DNA of 59,395 nt. Origin: a virus. Under the pieces are notes generated by a model that worked only from the letters and a program-made list of their open reading frames with translations, made no database searches and had not been told where the DNA came from. Location of the stretch: the IMG/VR virus record IMGVR_UViG_3300036884_000265, positions 1 to 59,395 of that record. One strand, written 5' to 3'. The position numbers were made by a program, and so were the translations under genes. Shown here in pieces: positions 49,253 to 58,710 of the stretch (position 1 is the first letter of the stretch; every line of letters begins with the position of its first letter).

Positions 49253-49396
49253 TTAGCCTCGTCCTACAAACATGAGCAACATTATCACACTCATGATGAA
49301 TACTGATACCCATAATGGAACTTTGCTTGGAACCGTTATTGCCAATAATACGCAAATAAATGCTGCTACTGATAGAATGATTAAAACCATATTCAT
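49253..49396 (-). CDS. Two-TM small membrane protein, holin candidate, 47 aa
   Basis: I start it at ATG 49396, preceded by GGAGG at the right distance; an upstream in-frame ATG lacks one. MVLIILSVAAFICVLLAITV and WVSVFIMSVIMLLMFVG are two membrane helices. A second holin or antiholin is possible. Confidence 0.6.
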   Translation of the reverse strand: MNMVLIILSVAAFICVLLAITVPSKVPLWVSVFIMSVIMLLMFVGRG

Positions 49397-49446
49397 GCGT
49401 TGCCTCCTTTTAATTATTTTGAACTTACCAAATTGCAATTCCTAAA

Positions 49447-50877
49447 TTAGAATTTACATCCACTGCGTGTTCCACCTGAAAAAGTTGTTGTTGTTCCTGC
49501 GGAAGTTCCTCCTGTACCAACAAGAGCTACATTTGCGCCCATGTCTGCACCCGCTTTACCGGTTCCAACGCAAGGAGCTTTTATCAGGAAATCGTTGAGC
49601 GTGTTGAGGTTTCCGCTTCCATTCGTGAAACAGGACGTTGCTGAATTCAAGCTGTGTGTATCAGGATGACCACCTCCTGACAATTCGCTCGACGCCGCCC
49701 ACGTTGCCAGCGTAGAATAGTATGAACCCGATGGACCTCTGACCATGAAGTTTGTATTACCAAACGAGTTATAGTCTTGTTCCGTAAGAACTGAACCCGA
49801 AGTGTGTCTGACCACTGAACTCCCATAATCTGTGGGAGCGTGAGGCACTTGCAGGGCATTATTGTAGAGATGATGTCCTGTGCCGTCTGCGATAATCAAA
49901 TATGCCTCGCCAGTCGTGTAAGTGGAATACATTGAATTGTTATAAATATTCTCAGTGGCAAAAGTCTGACCGTCCGATATTTCGTTATATACCCCTGTCC
50001 CTGTAAAATTAACGATCACGTTTTGATATATCAGTAAGTTGGCTGGAGACCATATATTATATGCCGATGCATAAATGCCGGTGTCGGTATCGTGGATATA
50101 GTTATAACTCACCGTACAGTTTTGACAGTCTCTCTTGAAATAGATTGTATTAGTATTGTTGGAAAACTCATTATTTTTAACGAGTGTATTCGCCGTGTCG
50201 TAGGTCTTGATTGCCGAGGTGTTATGATAATTGTTGGTCTCCATATAATGATAAAAGGTATTGTTTTGAACAGTCGTATCAGATACGCACTCTATTCTCA
50301 AACCCTCCACATTGTCAGTGTTTGTCTGTACTGTAGACCCGCCACTGAAATAGCAATTCTGAATAGTAACGTGCGTTGAAATCGGGACATAAGTCGAACA
50401 AAGGTCGTTGCTTCCTAAAACCATACGAGCAGTATTCAGACCTCCGTCTACCTGAAGAGTAAATCCATCGAAGACAATATAGGTCTTATCATAGGTCCCA
50501 AGCATCGTTTCTCCTGATTGTCCACTAACGCCTTCTCCCCCTGCAGCAGTACCGTTGAGAATGGGAGTTTCTCCTGTGTACGCCCGAAAGGTTATTGGGC
50601 TTCCTGCTGTTCCTGAATGTTGAGGCTCATAATATCCGTGGTATCCGTCTGCGGATTGACTCAGGTAGTTGTATCCATTTTTTGTAGGAACCGTGTATGT
50701 ACCTCCACGAAAGAGCCATATATCACCCGCCACTGCGTTTGACATAGCATAGGCAATGGTACAGGGAGAACCGATTGAACAGGTTGAACCGGAACCGGCG
50801 TTGGAAACATAATAAGTGGCTGAGAAAACCCATACAGGAAACAAAACAATGAACAATATTAAGATATATTTTTTCAT
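49447..50877 (-). CDS. Secreted right-handed beta-helix protein, 476 aa
   Basis: Signal peptide (MKKYILILFIVLFPVWVFSA). The mature start YYVSNAGSGSTCSIGSPCTIAYAMSNAVAGDIWLFRGGTYT is the entry of pectate-lyase-type beta-helices. Later VTIQNCYFSGG, LRIECVSDTTVQNNTFYHY and VSYNYIHDTDTGI are helix rungs. Such folds bind or cut polysaccharide, as in tailspikes, yet a signal peptide is odd for a virion part. Overlaps the 335-aa gene by four bases. Confidence 0.72.
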   Translation of the reverse strand: MKKYILILFIVLFPVWVFSATYYVSNAGSGSTCSIGSPCTIAYAMSNAVAGDIWLFRGGTYTVPTKNGYNYLSQSADGYHGYYEPQHSGTAGSPITFRAYTGETPILNGTAAGGEGVSGQSGETMLGTYDKTYIVFDGFTLQVDGGLNTARMVLGSNDLCSTYVPISTHVTIQNCYFSGGSTVQTNTDNVEGLRIECVSDTTVQNNTFYHYMETNNYHNTSAIKTYDTANTLVKNNEFSNNTNTIYFKRDCQNCTVSYNYIHDTDTGIYASAYNIWSPANLLIYQNVIVNFTGTGVYNEISDGQTFATENIYNNSMYSTYTTGEAYLIIADGTGHHLYNNALQVPHAPTDYGSSVVRHTSGSVLTEQDYNSFGNTNFMVRGPSGSYYSTLATWAASSELSGGGHPDTHSLNSATSCFTNGSGNLNTLNDFLIKAPCVGTGKAGADMGANVALVGTGGTSAGTTTTFSGGTRSGCKF

Positions 50878-51881
50878 GGATTAGCCGCCTTAAATCCTAT
50901 TATAAGAGTTTGCCAACTACCGGATGCTACCCTTGTTGTGGTCATAGATGTAGCACCGGCAGTGGTTTGAATATGGTCAAACATATAATGATAATGGTCA
51001 TTTTGATTTACTCTAATGGTGTAACCGGCTCCAGGAGTTGGTGTACCCGCCGTTGCCTCATCTCCACACATGACTATTATCAGTGAATTGTTATAGCTTG
51101 TAACAATTGTCTCCGATGAAGGATTGGCCGATGAAGTATCCGCTCCCAAGGGTGTACCGTCTAACGTACCAGCAGCGGTTAAGCCGGAATATTCAGCCAT
51201 GCCCCATCCAAAATCTCCTCCTCCGTTTGTAACCGATACGGCATTGCTTCCAGCGGTTGCATCAGGACACCATGCAACCTTCGAATAAACATCGGTTGTA
51301 TGAATGACTGAGGAGTATTGCCATGAAACACCACAACCTCCAGAAAGTGTAGTTGTCGCAAGATCAACGCCTGACGACATACCGGCGATTAAGGCGTTGT
51401 GAACCGTTACCCCTGTTATCGTTAAAGCTGAATTGGCGTAGACCGACTGAACGTGACCAGCGATGAAGGCAGGGGCGACCGAACCGCTACTCGGTGTGGC
51501 CGTTACCTCACTACTACACGTCTGCCCGGCCAAATCAGTTCCGCATAATCTATAATAATAAGGGGTTCCATTTGTACGTCCGGTATGTACATAAGCCGTG
51601 CCAGGGAATGATGCTACAACGAGCGTGGCATTACTTATATTGTTAGCGTACAGATTGTATGTTGCGCGAGATGTGGTGTCCCAGTAAAGTACATTTGTTA
51701 AAGCTCCCACGTCACCGGAAGTTAGGGCAATAGTGACTTGAGCGGCCCCTGCTGTAGCTGAAATGACTGGGGAAGTAGGAGGTGTTCCTACTACCTTTCC
51801 AATTTGCATAAGCATTTGTGCTTGACAGGAAATACCCCATCCAATCAAAATCAGTAAAATAAATATAAGTATTTTTCTCAT
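50874..51881 (-). CDS. Secreted FN3-domain protein, 335 aa
   Basis: Signal peptide (MRKILIFILLILIGWGISCQ). A fibronectin type III-like domain spans about 35-135 (PTSPVISATAGAAQVTIAL ... YYYRLCGTDLAGQ). The C-terminal half is a beta-sandwich-like domain (GWGMAEYSGL, NSLIIVMCGDEAT, WQTLIIGFKAA) seen in phage fibre and adhesin proteins. GGAG ribosome site. Part of the G+C-richer island. Confidence 0.65.
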   Translation of the reverse strand: MRKILIFILLILIGWGISCQAQMLMQIGKVVGTPPTSPVISATAGAAQVTIALTSGDVGALTNVLYWDTTSRATYNLYANNISNATLVVASFPGTAYVHTGRTNGTPYYYRLCGTDLAGQTCSSEVTATPSSGSVAPAFIAGHVQSVYANSALTITGVTVHNALIAGMSSGVDLATTTLSGGCGVSWQYSSVIHTTDVYSKVAWCPDATAGSNAVSVTNGGGDFGWGMAEYSGLTAAGTLDGTPLGADTSSANPSSETIVTSYNNSLIIVMCGDEATAGTPTPGAGYTIRVNQNDHYHYMFDHIQTTAGATSMTTTRVASGSWQTLIIGFKAANP

Positions 51882-51884
51882 ATC

Positions 51885-54800
51885 TTAGCTCCCTGCTGAA
51901 GTTCCTGATAAAGTGGTACATTTCAAGAGCCAGGTTGAAGTATTGGTCTTAAATGAGAAACAACTTAAGCTACTTGATATAGGTTGAGCAGTAAACGTAG
52001 CATATCTTTGAGCAGTACTGCTACCATCCAAGTATAGACTACTTGCACCAGCATCCAATCTAAACCCACCAGTACTTGTCAAAGCTGTGCCCTGAATCAT
52101 AACGAAGTTTATCCCTGCTACTAAAGCTGGTGCCGTAACTGTAACAACACCACTGCTTGTTGGTGACTGACCATAGTTACCTACAATGGCATTACTCAAC
52201 TGTGCAGCTGTAGGAGTACAATTTGCTGAGCAGTCAATAGCTTGAGGAGTTACTGAAGCTGTTGTAAGAACAGGAGAAGTACTCATTACAGGTGAACCAG
52301 TTCCTGTTGAAGCTGTCCATACTGGAATTGTTGTAACTCCTGCGCCTACTAATTGATAATTTGCTGAACCTGCTGCTAAATAACTAAGTGCTGCTCCTGA
52401 ACCATTTGACATTAAGAATGAACCAACTGCACCTGGAGCCAATGCAGCAATTGTGTTTGCAGTAGCTGCATGAAGTAACCCACCCTGAACATATGTATCA
52501 GCATAAGTTGATGTAGAATCTGTATATTTACCTGCAACTGTTGTAGAAGTTGGAAATTTTCCTGCTGCTGTATCGGTTGCAGTAAGTAAGGGTATATATC
52601 CTGTTACTGCTATATCAGGAATATTAACAATCCTTGCTGCTGCTGAAGTACCAGTAATCTGAAAATTGTTTGTTGCTGCATTTCCTAAGTAAAATGAAGC
52701 AAATGGGGCAGCTGCTGTTCCAATAGTTCCTGTCCCTGCGGTTGCTGCATGAATATCTGTTGTTATTGCTGCAGTAGTTAATGCAGGTGATGTCATTGTT
52801 TGAACACCAGTAAATGAGTTTGCTGCATCAGTTCTTGCAACCGTTATTGCTGCATCAGGAAATGTAATTATTCTTGCTGTTGCACCACCAGTTGTAAATG
52901 TAAGTGGAGCAGTTGCACCTGCTAATGGTATTGAGTATCTTGTAGTTGATGGACTAAGATAAAATGATGTCCCATCAAACTCCATTGCTCCAGCTGCTGC
53001 TGTTGTTAAGTTTGTTCCTGATTGAAAATATAATGGGCCAGCTCCTACTCCAATTGCCCCAACCTTAAGTGTTAATGCAGTTGTTAGTGTACCGCCAGTA
53101 AAACCACCAGCAACAGACCAAATTGGTACATGAGTTGAAGGTGAAATTGTTAATACATAAGAATCAGTTCCAGCAGCCAAGCGAGTCCAGGCATTTGCTG
53201 AAGATGCATATAATAAATCTCCCGTTGCTTGGGATGCAATTACCATTGCAGCTGGTGATCCTGTTGTTGCAAGCAACGAAGAAGTTGTTGAAGGGAATGT
53301 ATATGTTTGTGCTGCTGTTCCTGAGAAAGTATATCCTGCATAACCCGGTGCTGTCGTAACACCACCACTAAGTAAAGGTTGACCTGCTGCAACATCGGCA
53401 AGACGAGTAATTGCAGTACCTGAAGTAGCATAAAATATATCTCCAACTGCCTGAGATGCTAAGGCAATTGGTGCAGTTAATGTACCAAGAGTACCGGAAG
53501 TTGGAAATGTAACACTCGTATTTCCCCCAAGTGTCCATGCCATTGAGTAATTGCCACCGGCAAATGTTATCGTATTAAGATCATTATTAGCAATACCTGT
53601 CCCACCCTTTGACCCAGTAACAATTGGTAAATCAGATGCTGCAATTGCCCTGAATGAAGGATCTGCTGTTGAATTAGCAAATAAGGGATATGTTGGATTA
53701 GCTACATTTGCTACGACTACTGGAGCAGTTGATGCTCCTTCCATAACAACAATACCATGAGTAGTAAGTGCAGCTGTTGAAGATATAGTATTACTTGATG
53801 AAACATAAGGTAATCCACCATTTGTCATTGTATTAATACTAATTTGATTAGCATAACTTGATGACAAAGCAGGAACAACCCAAGTCATTGGTGTTCCATA
53901 AGCTACAACTTGACCTGTTGTTGGAGTAGCATTAGGATATTGCAGCGTATATGCTGAAGCCATTGAACCAGTTGGACCTTCAAAAATAACTCCAAATGCT
54001 TGAGTTGAAGAATCATTATACAACTGAGATGTTCCAGCAGTTCCACTTGTTTTTGCTGATGCAAAACCTTTTGCGGTTATGACATAAGCCCCAACATTCC
54101 AATCTGCAGTTAATGGAATTGTGCCATCTGCTTTTAAATCACCAGTACCTGCAGGAGCAGCCCAAGAAATTGTTCCACTTGTATTAGCTAAATAATATGT
54201 ACCCGTGGCTGAAGTAATTGCACTTAAAACATTTGCTGAATTAGCTGCAAATATCGAACCTGCTGCAATTGTATCAGGCATTGTTAATGTAGTTTCAAGA
54301 TAATTTGTTCCATTTGCCCTAATTAATTTCCCTGTTGTTGCAGCTGTTGGCCAAGTTGCTGAAGACCAAGCAGGATTTGTTGCACCCATTTGAAGCATTT
54401 TGCCCGTTGACCCTGCAGCAAGAACTGAAAATGCATCAGTACCTGTACCATAAATAAGTGAACCTGAAGTAATTGTTAAACCAGCAAGGGCAGTTAATGT
54501 CCCATCAGATGTTTGATAAGTTGAAGGATTAACATTACAACCGATTAATGTACCTGAAGCAGTATAATTACACAAATCACCATCAGTAAATGTTCCATTT
54601 AAAATAAGTGTTTTACCTGCTCCAATTGTTAATGAACCTGCTGCACCAGCAATAAGTGAACCTGTCCCATTTGAGATTGTTAAGGCATTTGTTGTAGCAT
54701 CATTAATCGTAAATGTTGACCACTGAGGAGCAGTATCTCCAGCATTCATTCTTAATACATTATAAGCTGCTCCTTTAGCAAGTCTTCCATAAGATGAAGC

Positions 54801-56300
54801 ACCACGATATGCCATATCTCCAGCAGCATCAGAAGTAAAAACTAAGTCACTTGCAGTTGTAAATTGAGTATTACATGAAATCAATGTACCTGAAGTAGTA
54901 TACTTGCAATAATACCCATCAGTCATTGTACCAAGAATTGCACCTGCATTATCCGTAGCTTGTCCTGTCCCTGTAAACTTAACAAGTGAATTTGCTAACG
55001 GAGTTGATGGTCCGGTTACTGGCCTTGTAATTGTTGTTTGATAACCTGTAATTGCACCTGCTCCACCAAATGCTAAAACACCAATTGAGGAAATTGTAGC
55101 AAAATCAGCACCTGTTCCTATTTTAAGAAATTGAGTTCCATCTGCAGCTAAACCTAAGCCTAAACGCGCAAATTGAGGAGTTGCTGTTGTTCGTATATCC
55201 TGAATAGGATTAATGGTATAAGTTGAATTAGCTCCTCCATCAGTTCCTGCTGCCATTGAAGTTCCCATTGTAAGAACACGTTCACTTGTTAATGTCCCAT
55301 CTGTACCCAAGGTGATATAAGATGCATCAACTGGAGCAGCAGTTGCCCCAACTGAGTTCCATCCTGAGTCATAAAATTTAATTGCTTTAGCTGCATGATC
55401 GTAAGTTATTGGATAACCCGCACTTGGAACATTATCTACCCAAGCAGGTAATTCAAATCCATATCTTAATCCTGTTGCAGGTGAGGCTGCACTTAAATTC
55501 ATTAAGTATGTAGCACCTGCAGTTAAGTTTGGAATATCCCCACTTACTAATGCAGGTAACTGAGCATGGGGTAAGGTACCTGTTGTTAAATCACTTGCTG
55601 AAACCGTTACATTTGAACTTAAGGCATGACCATTAACTGTTGTTGAACTCAATGCAAAGTCAGTTGAAGCATGACTTGCTGCACTTAAAATTGTTGTTCC
55701 TCCACCATACTTGCTTACTGTAACTCCTCCACCAAATGCAATAGCTGCATCACCACTCATTGTAATTGGAGCATAAGCAGTACCACCAGTATTACCAACT
55801 AAAATTTGACCTGATGCTGGAGCAGTATTCGGAACAACACTTGCCTTAGTCTGAGCATCATTTGTCACTGCTGATAAACCAACCATTGTTGAAGTTATAC
55901 CACCAACAGTTCCTGTAAATGTTGGATTTGCTAAGGTTGCATAACTTGCAATTGTGGCAAAAGCACCAGTACCAAAGGAAACACCACCAGACTTAGCACA
56001 AGTAATTGCACCAGAAGCAACAACTAAGGTACAATCCCCGGACATTGTAAATCCAGCAAATGCAGTACCTCCGGAATTGTACTGAATTTGATTTGCAGTA
56101 CCTCCAGGATTTGCTGCAGTCCCTGAAACAACTGCACATGCATATTTATGTGTTGTTGTTGAGTATGTTAAGACATACCCATTAGTACTACAAGTAGGAA
56201 GTCCTGCTCCCAAAATAAACGGAGGAGGAACCTGAGCATTTAGTAATGAGCAGGTAAAAAATAATGTAATAAATGTTATAAGTAATATAAGCTTTTTCAT
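51885..56300 (-). CDS. Long fibre protein with signal-peptide-like N-terminus, 1471 aa
   Basis: Signal-like start (MKKLILLITFITLFFTCSLL, cleavage near NAQ). Many repeats follow, such as GTANQIQYNSGGTAFAGFT, TSDGTLTALAGLTITSG, GTATLSISW-like strands and TSGTLISCN, low in charge and rich in Thr/Ser/Gly/Ala, as in trimeric tail fibres. The C-terminus (SSLSCFSFKTNTSTWLLKC) resembles a fibre tip. The longest gene of the window; AT-rich like the virion operon and unlike the genes after it. Confidence 0.65.
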   Translation of the reverse strand: MKKLILLITFITLFFTCSLLNAQVPPPFILGAGLPTCSTNGYVLTYSTTTHKYACAVVSGTAANPGGTANQIQYNSGGTAFAGFTMSGDCTLVVASGAITCAKSGGVSFGTGAFATIASYATLANPTFTGTVGGITSTMVGLSAVTNDAQTKASVVPNTAPASGQILVGNTGGTAYAPITMSGDAAIAFGGGVTVSKYGGGTTILSAASHASTDFALSSTTVNGHALSSNVTVSASDLTTGTLPHAQLPALVSGDIPNLTAGATYLMNLSAASPATGLRYGFELPAWVDNVPSAGYPITYDHAAKAIKFYDSGWNSVGATAAPVDASYITLGTDGTLTSERVLTMGTSMAAGTDGGANSTYTINPIQDIRTTATPQFARLGLGLAADGTQFLKIGTGADFATISSIGVLAFGGAGAITGYQTTITRPVTGPSTPLANSLVKFTGTGQATDNAGAILGTMTDGYYCKYTTSGTLISCNTQFTTASDLVFTSDAAGDMAYRGASSYGRLAKGAAYNVLRMNAGDTAPQWSTFTINDATTNALTISNGTGSLIAGAAGSLTIGAGKTLILNGTFTDGDLCNYTASGTLIGCNVNPSTYQTSDGTLTALAGLTITSGSLIYGTGTDAFSVLAAGSTGKMLQMGATNPAWSSATWPTAATTGKLIRANGTNYLETTLTMPDTIAAGSIFAANSANVLSAITSATGTYYLANTSGTISWAAPAGTGDLKADGTIPLTADWNVGAYVITAKGFASAKTSGTAGTSQLYNDSSTQAFGVIFEGPTGSMASAYTLQYPNATPTTGQVVAYGTPMTWVVPALSSSYANQISINTMTNGGLPYVSSSNTISSTAALTTHGIVVMEGASTAPVVVANVANPTYPLFANSTADPSFRAIAASDLPIVTGSKGGTGIANNDLNTITFAGGNYSMAWTLGGNTSVTFPTSGTLGTLTAPIALASQAVGDIFYATSGTAITRLADVAAGQPLLSGGVTTAPGYAGYTFSGTAAQTYTFPSTTSSLLATTGSPAAMVIASQATGDLLYASSANAWTRLAAGTDSYVLTISPSTHVPIWSVAGGFTGGTLTTALTLKVGAIGVGAGPLYFQSGTNLTTAAAGAMEFDGTSFYLSPSTTRYSIPLAGATAPLTFTTGGATARIITFPDAAITVARTDAANSFTGVQTMTSPALTTAAITTDIHAATAGTGTIGTAAAPFASFYLGNAATNNFQITGTSAAARIVNIPDIAVTGYIPLLTATDTAAGKFPTSTTVAGKYTDSTSTYADTYVQGGLLHAATANTIAALAPGAVGSFLMSNGSGAALSYLAAGSANYQLVGAGVTTIPVWTASTGTGSPVMSTSPVLTTASVTPQAIDCSANCTPTAAQLSNAIVGNYGQSPTSSGVVTVTAPALVAGINFVMIQGTALTSTGGFRLDAGASSLYLDGSSTAQRYATFTAQPISSSLSCFSFKTNTSTWLLKCTTLSGTSAGS

Positions 56301-56318
56301 TTCACTCTCCGTTTTATA

Positions 56319-56774
56319 TTAACGTCTCTGGTTCCATATCCAAGCTCTTATTGTAAATATTGCTCCATGCACAATATTACTTGTTATTACTGGAGTCAAT
56401 GTACCATTAATCCATCCACTTATTGCAGGAGCAACTCTATTTGCTGTTGCCCCAAGCATTGTTGATCCGGTACTGCTTAGAACATCAGCACTTGATTCTG
56501 ATGATAATAATGTAAATCCACTTGACGCAGTTGGTGAAGGGCTTCCTGGAGTTGTATCAACTGAATAAACCCACCCCCTAAATGTAGGTGAAGGAGTGAT
56601 TGTAGTTGGAAATGTTCCATCACCTGAATTACCTGTACATACCCATGTAACACTTGAAATAGCATCAAGATCTTGATGAGTCATTACACACGAACCAGCA
56701 AGTGCATGTGCAAATAACGGAAAGAATACCGTAATTATTACGATGTTTAATAAAATGCATAAATACCTTTTCAT
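56319..56774 (-). CDS. Secreted protein, 151 aa, signal peptide encoded over palindromic copy 9
   Basis: Signal peptide (MKRYLCILLNIVIITVFFPL, cleavage near AHA). The mature part starts SCVMTHQDLDAISSVTWVC and is Ser/Thr-rich with strands, ending in a basic WNQRR. The dispersed palindrome lies inside the signal-peptide codons. Possibly a small fibre-locus component. Confidence 0.6.
   Translation of the reverse strand: MKRYLCILLNIVIITVFFPLFAHALAGSCVMTHQDLDAISSVTWVCTGNSGDGTFPTTITPSPTFRGWVYSVDTTPGSPSPTASSGFTLLSSESSADVLSSTGSTMLGATANRVAPAISGWINGTLTPVITSNIVHGAIFTIRAWIWNQRR
56722..56751 (+). repeat. Dispersed palindromic element, copy 9 (inside a gene)
   Basis: The core CGTAATTATTACG is at 56730-56742, with AAGAATA and ATGTTTAA flanks. 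It is translated on the minus strand as NIVIITV of a signal peptide, so the hydrophobic segment and the DNA element coincide. Confidence 0.88.
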
Positions 56775-56799
56775 AAGTCCTCCATTAAGTTAAATTAAA

Positions 56800-58710
56800 C
56801 TAAAAACCTCTTTCTATAGAAATTCTTGAGTTTCCATTAATTGCTGTCCATATAGTTGTATCCTCCGTAAGTGTGAAGTCCTTTGAATATATTTGTGTGC
56901 GAAGTCCAGGATACCCTTCCCAAAGAAAAACCTTTTTTAAATCCACTCCCATATAATCATATAAGGTTGTCAATGTTGGATATGATCCACCTGAATGAGT
57001 AATTAACTCACCCGAATCATATCTTCCATTTAAGGCATAATTAATAACACTTGTTATTGTAGTTGCACCTGCAAGGGCTTCCCCAACAAAAACAACTTGT
57101 GTAGGTGTTACCCAATTGTTATAATATCCTGAATACATAATAGCCTGAAGAATATTATAATAATACAATGTATCTGGACTTAAGGCCGTAGGTGGAGTAA
57201 ATGCAGTTGTATAACGTGCATAAGGAGTATACCTAAACTCATCATAATATCCACCATCAGCACTAAATCCCAAGCCTGTTTCAATACCTAAGTAAAATAA
57301 TCCAGTTACATTATAAATAGAAAGAGAAGATGTTACTGCAATATCCTGAACTCCATCTACATAAATTTTATATGTAAGTCCACTCCAGACAATGGCAATG
57401 TGATACCAATTATCTTTAAGTAATGTTGCAGTTCCAGTATTACCATTTGCAATATCTTGTGAATTACCAGCAGAAGACATAAATATCTCTAAATGGTTAA
57501 ATGAGTTTCTTGTCAATTGTAATGAACGCAATGATTCACCATATACAACAGGATAATTATTTCCACTTGTTTGTGTTGGTCTGTAATAAAATTCTATTAC
57601 CCAGGGATGAGAACTCCATAAATAAGGTAATGTAGTATTCCAAACCGGTCCGGCTACTGGATATATATAAGGAGTATATGCAGATGCAGTTCCATATTTA
57701 GATTGAGCAGTAGAAATAACAGCATAATCAGTTGTTCCTGTCCACACATTTCCGTAAGTATCCGTGAAAGTTGTTGCCCCATTTGTACCATCAAAATTTG
57801 CAAGAACAGCAGCATTTTGGCCAGCTCCCGTTGGAGCAACAACTGAATATGATGGTTTATAAGGAGTGCTTCCAAGTGTAATTGCTCCAGTACCTGAATC
57901 TCTACTTGCATAAAGGTAATTGTTTGCATAAGCCTGAACTGCTGGCCATGCAGTATCTGCAACAATTGCCCCAACATAATCTGATCTTCCAGTTACTTCA
58001 AATCCAGCTGCAAAAGACACATACACAGGAGTTGTTGTTGCTGCAAGGGCAGGTAATAAACCAGTCCCAGTTGATATGAAATTAGGATGTCCATTTGCAT
58101 CAACTGCTGAATTTAATACAGTTTGTCTTGTACTATTTAAGGAAGCTGAATTTTCACCAGCAGGTCCTGTTGGCCCCTGTGGTCCTTGTGGACCAGTTAC
58201 GGAATCACCTTTATCTCCTTTAGGGCCAGCAGGACCTGATGCTACCCATATAACCCAAGGAGTTAATGCTGAACCTGAGCCACTTGTATTTGTTACATTA
58301 ACAACAAGTATGCCTGTCGTATAATTATAACTTGTAATTGTACCAAGCATATAATCACTAACATCAGTTGCATAAGTAATTTCAACAACCATTCCGGTAA
58401 TGAAGGATAGACCGGCTTCAACAGTTAATGTTTTTGTACCTGTACCTATTGTCAGCATTGATGTTGAACTTCCATAAATGTTTCCAAGGTAAGGTAGGTT
58501 AATCCAGTGACTTAAACCATCACCAATTTTAAGTCGGTTAGCATCATACTCAAAACCTGGTTCACCTTGTAATAAAACTGGATTGTATCGTGTCCAGTTA
58601 CTTGCAGTATCTCTTCTTAATTGATACTGATTAAATAAGGTATCTCCATTTACAACTGTTGAGATGAATAACATCAAGAATATAAATAGCCCACAAATAA
58701 GTTTTTTCAA
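56800..58710 (-). CDS. Tail fibre protein with collagen-like and LamG-like domains, 636 aa
   Basis: TTG start overlapping the ATP-grasp stop (TTGA). Signal-like N-terminus (MKKLICGLFIFLMLFISTVV), then FNQYQLRRDTASNWTRYNPV, GEPGFE and KIGDGLSHWINLPYL, a module known from N-termini of phage receptor-binding proteins (Mtd-N type). A collagen-like stretch follows (GPAGPKGDKGDSVTGPQGPQ), then a concanavalin/LamG-like domain (about 300-510: FYYRPTQTSGN, WYHIAIVWSGLTYKIYVDG). Receptor binding is likely. Confidence 0.75.
   Translation of the reverse strand: MKKLICGLFIFLMLFISTVVNGDTLFNQYQLRRDTASNWTRYNPVLLQGEPGFEYDANRLKIGDGLSHWINLPYLGNIYGSSTSMLTIGTGTKTLTVEAGLSFITGMVVEITYATDVSDYMLGTITSYNYTTGILVVNVTNTSGSGSALTPWVIWVASGPAGPKGDKGDSVTGPQGPQGPTGPAGENSASLNSTRQTVLNSAVDANGHPNFISTGTGLLPALAATTTPVYVSFAAGFEVTGRSDYVGAIVADTAWPAVQAYANNYLYASRDSGTGAITLGSTPYKPSYSVVAPTGAGQNAAVLANFDGTNGATTFTDTYGNVWTGTTDYAVISTAQSKYGTASAYTPYIYPVAGPVWNTTLPYLWSSHPWVIEFYYRPTQTSGNNYPVVYGESLRSLQLTRNSFNHLEIFMSSAGNSQDIANGNTGTATLLKDNWYHIAIVWSGLTYKIYVDGVQDIAVTSSLSIYNVTGLFYLGIETGLGFSADGGYYDEFRYTPYARYTTAFTPPTALSPDTLYYYNILQAIMYSGYYNNWVTPTQVVFVGEALAGATTITSVINYALNGRYDSGELITHSGGSYPTLTTLYDYMGVDLKKVFLWEGYPGLRTQIYSKDFTLTEDTTIWTAINGNSRISIERGF

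Noticed and set aside
1030-49438. Genome-wide TAG recoding
   Set aside because: TAG ends the 1431-aa, 73-aa and 121-aa genes, and only one gene shows an in-frame TAG, so stop reassignment is not supported.
51885-56300. Plus-strand and minus-strand shadow ORFs in the long fibre (for example 53123-53359 and 53551-53760)
   Set aside because: They lie entirely inside the 1471-codon gene, lack ribosome sites and have skewed Leu/Gln-rich composition typical of shadow frames.
56800-58710. Diversity-generating retroelement acting on the Mtd-like fibre
   Set aside because: I see no reverse transcriptase and no template/variable repeat pair; the similarity is confined to the N-terminal domain.
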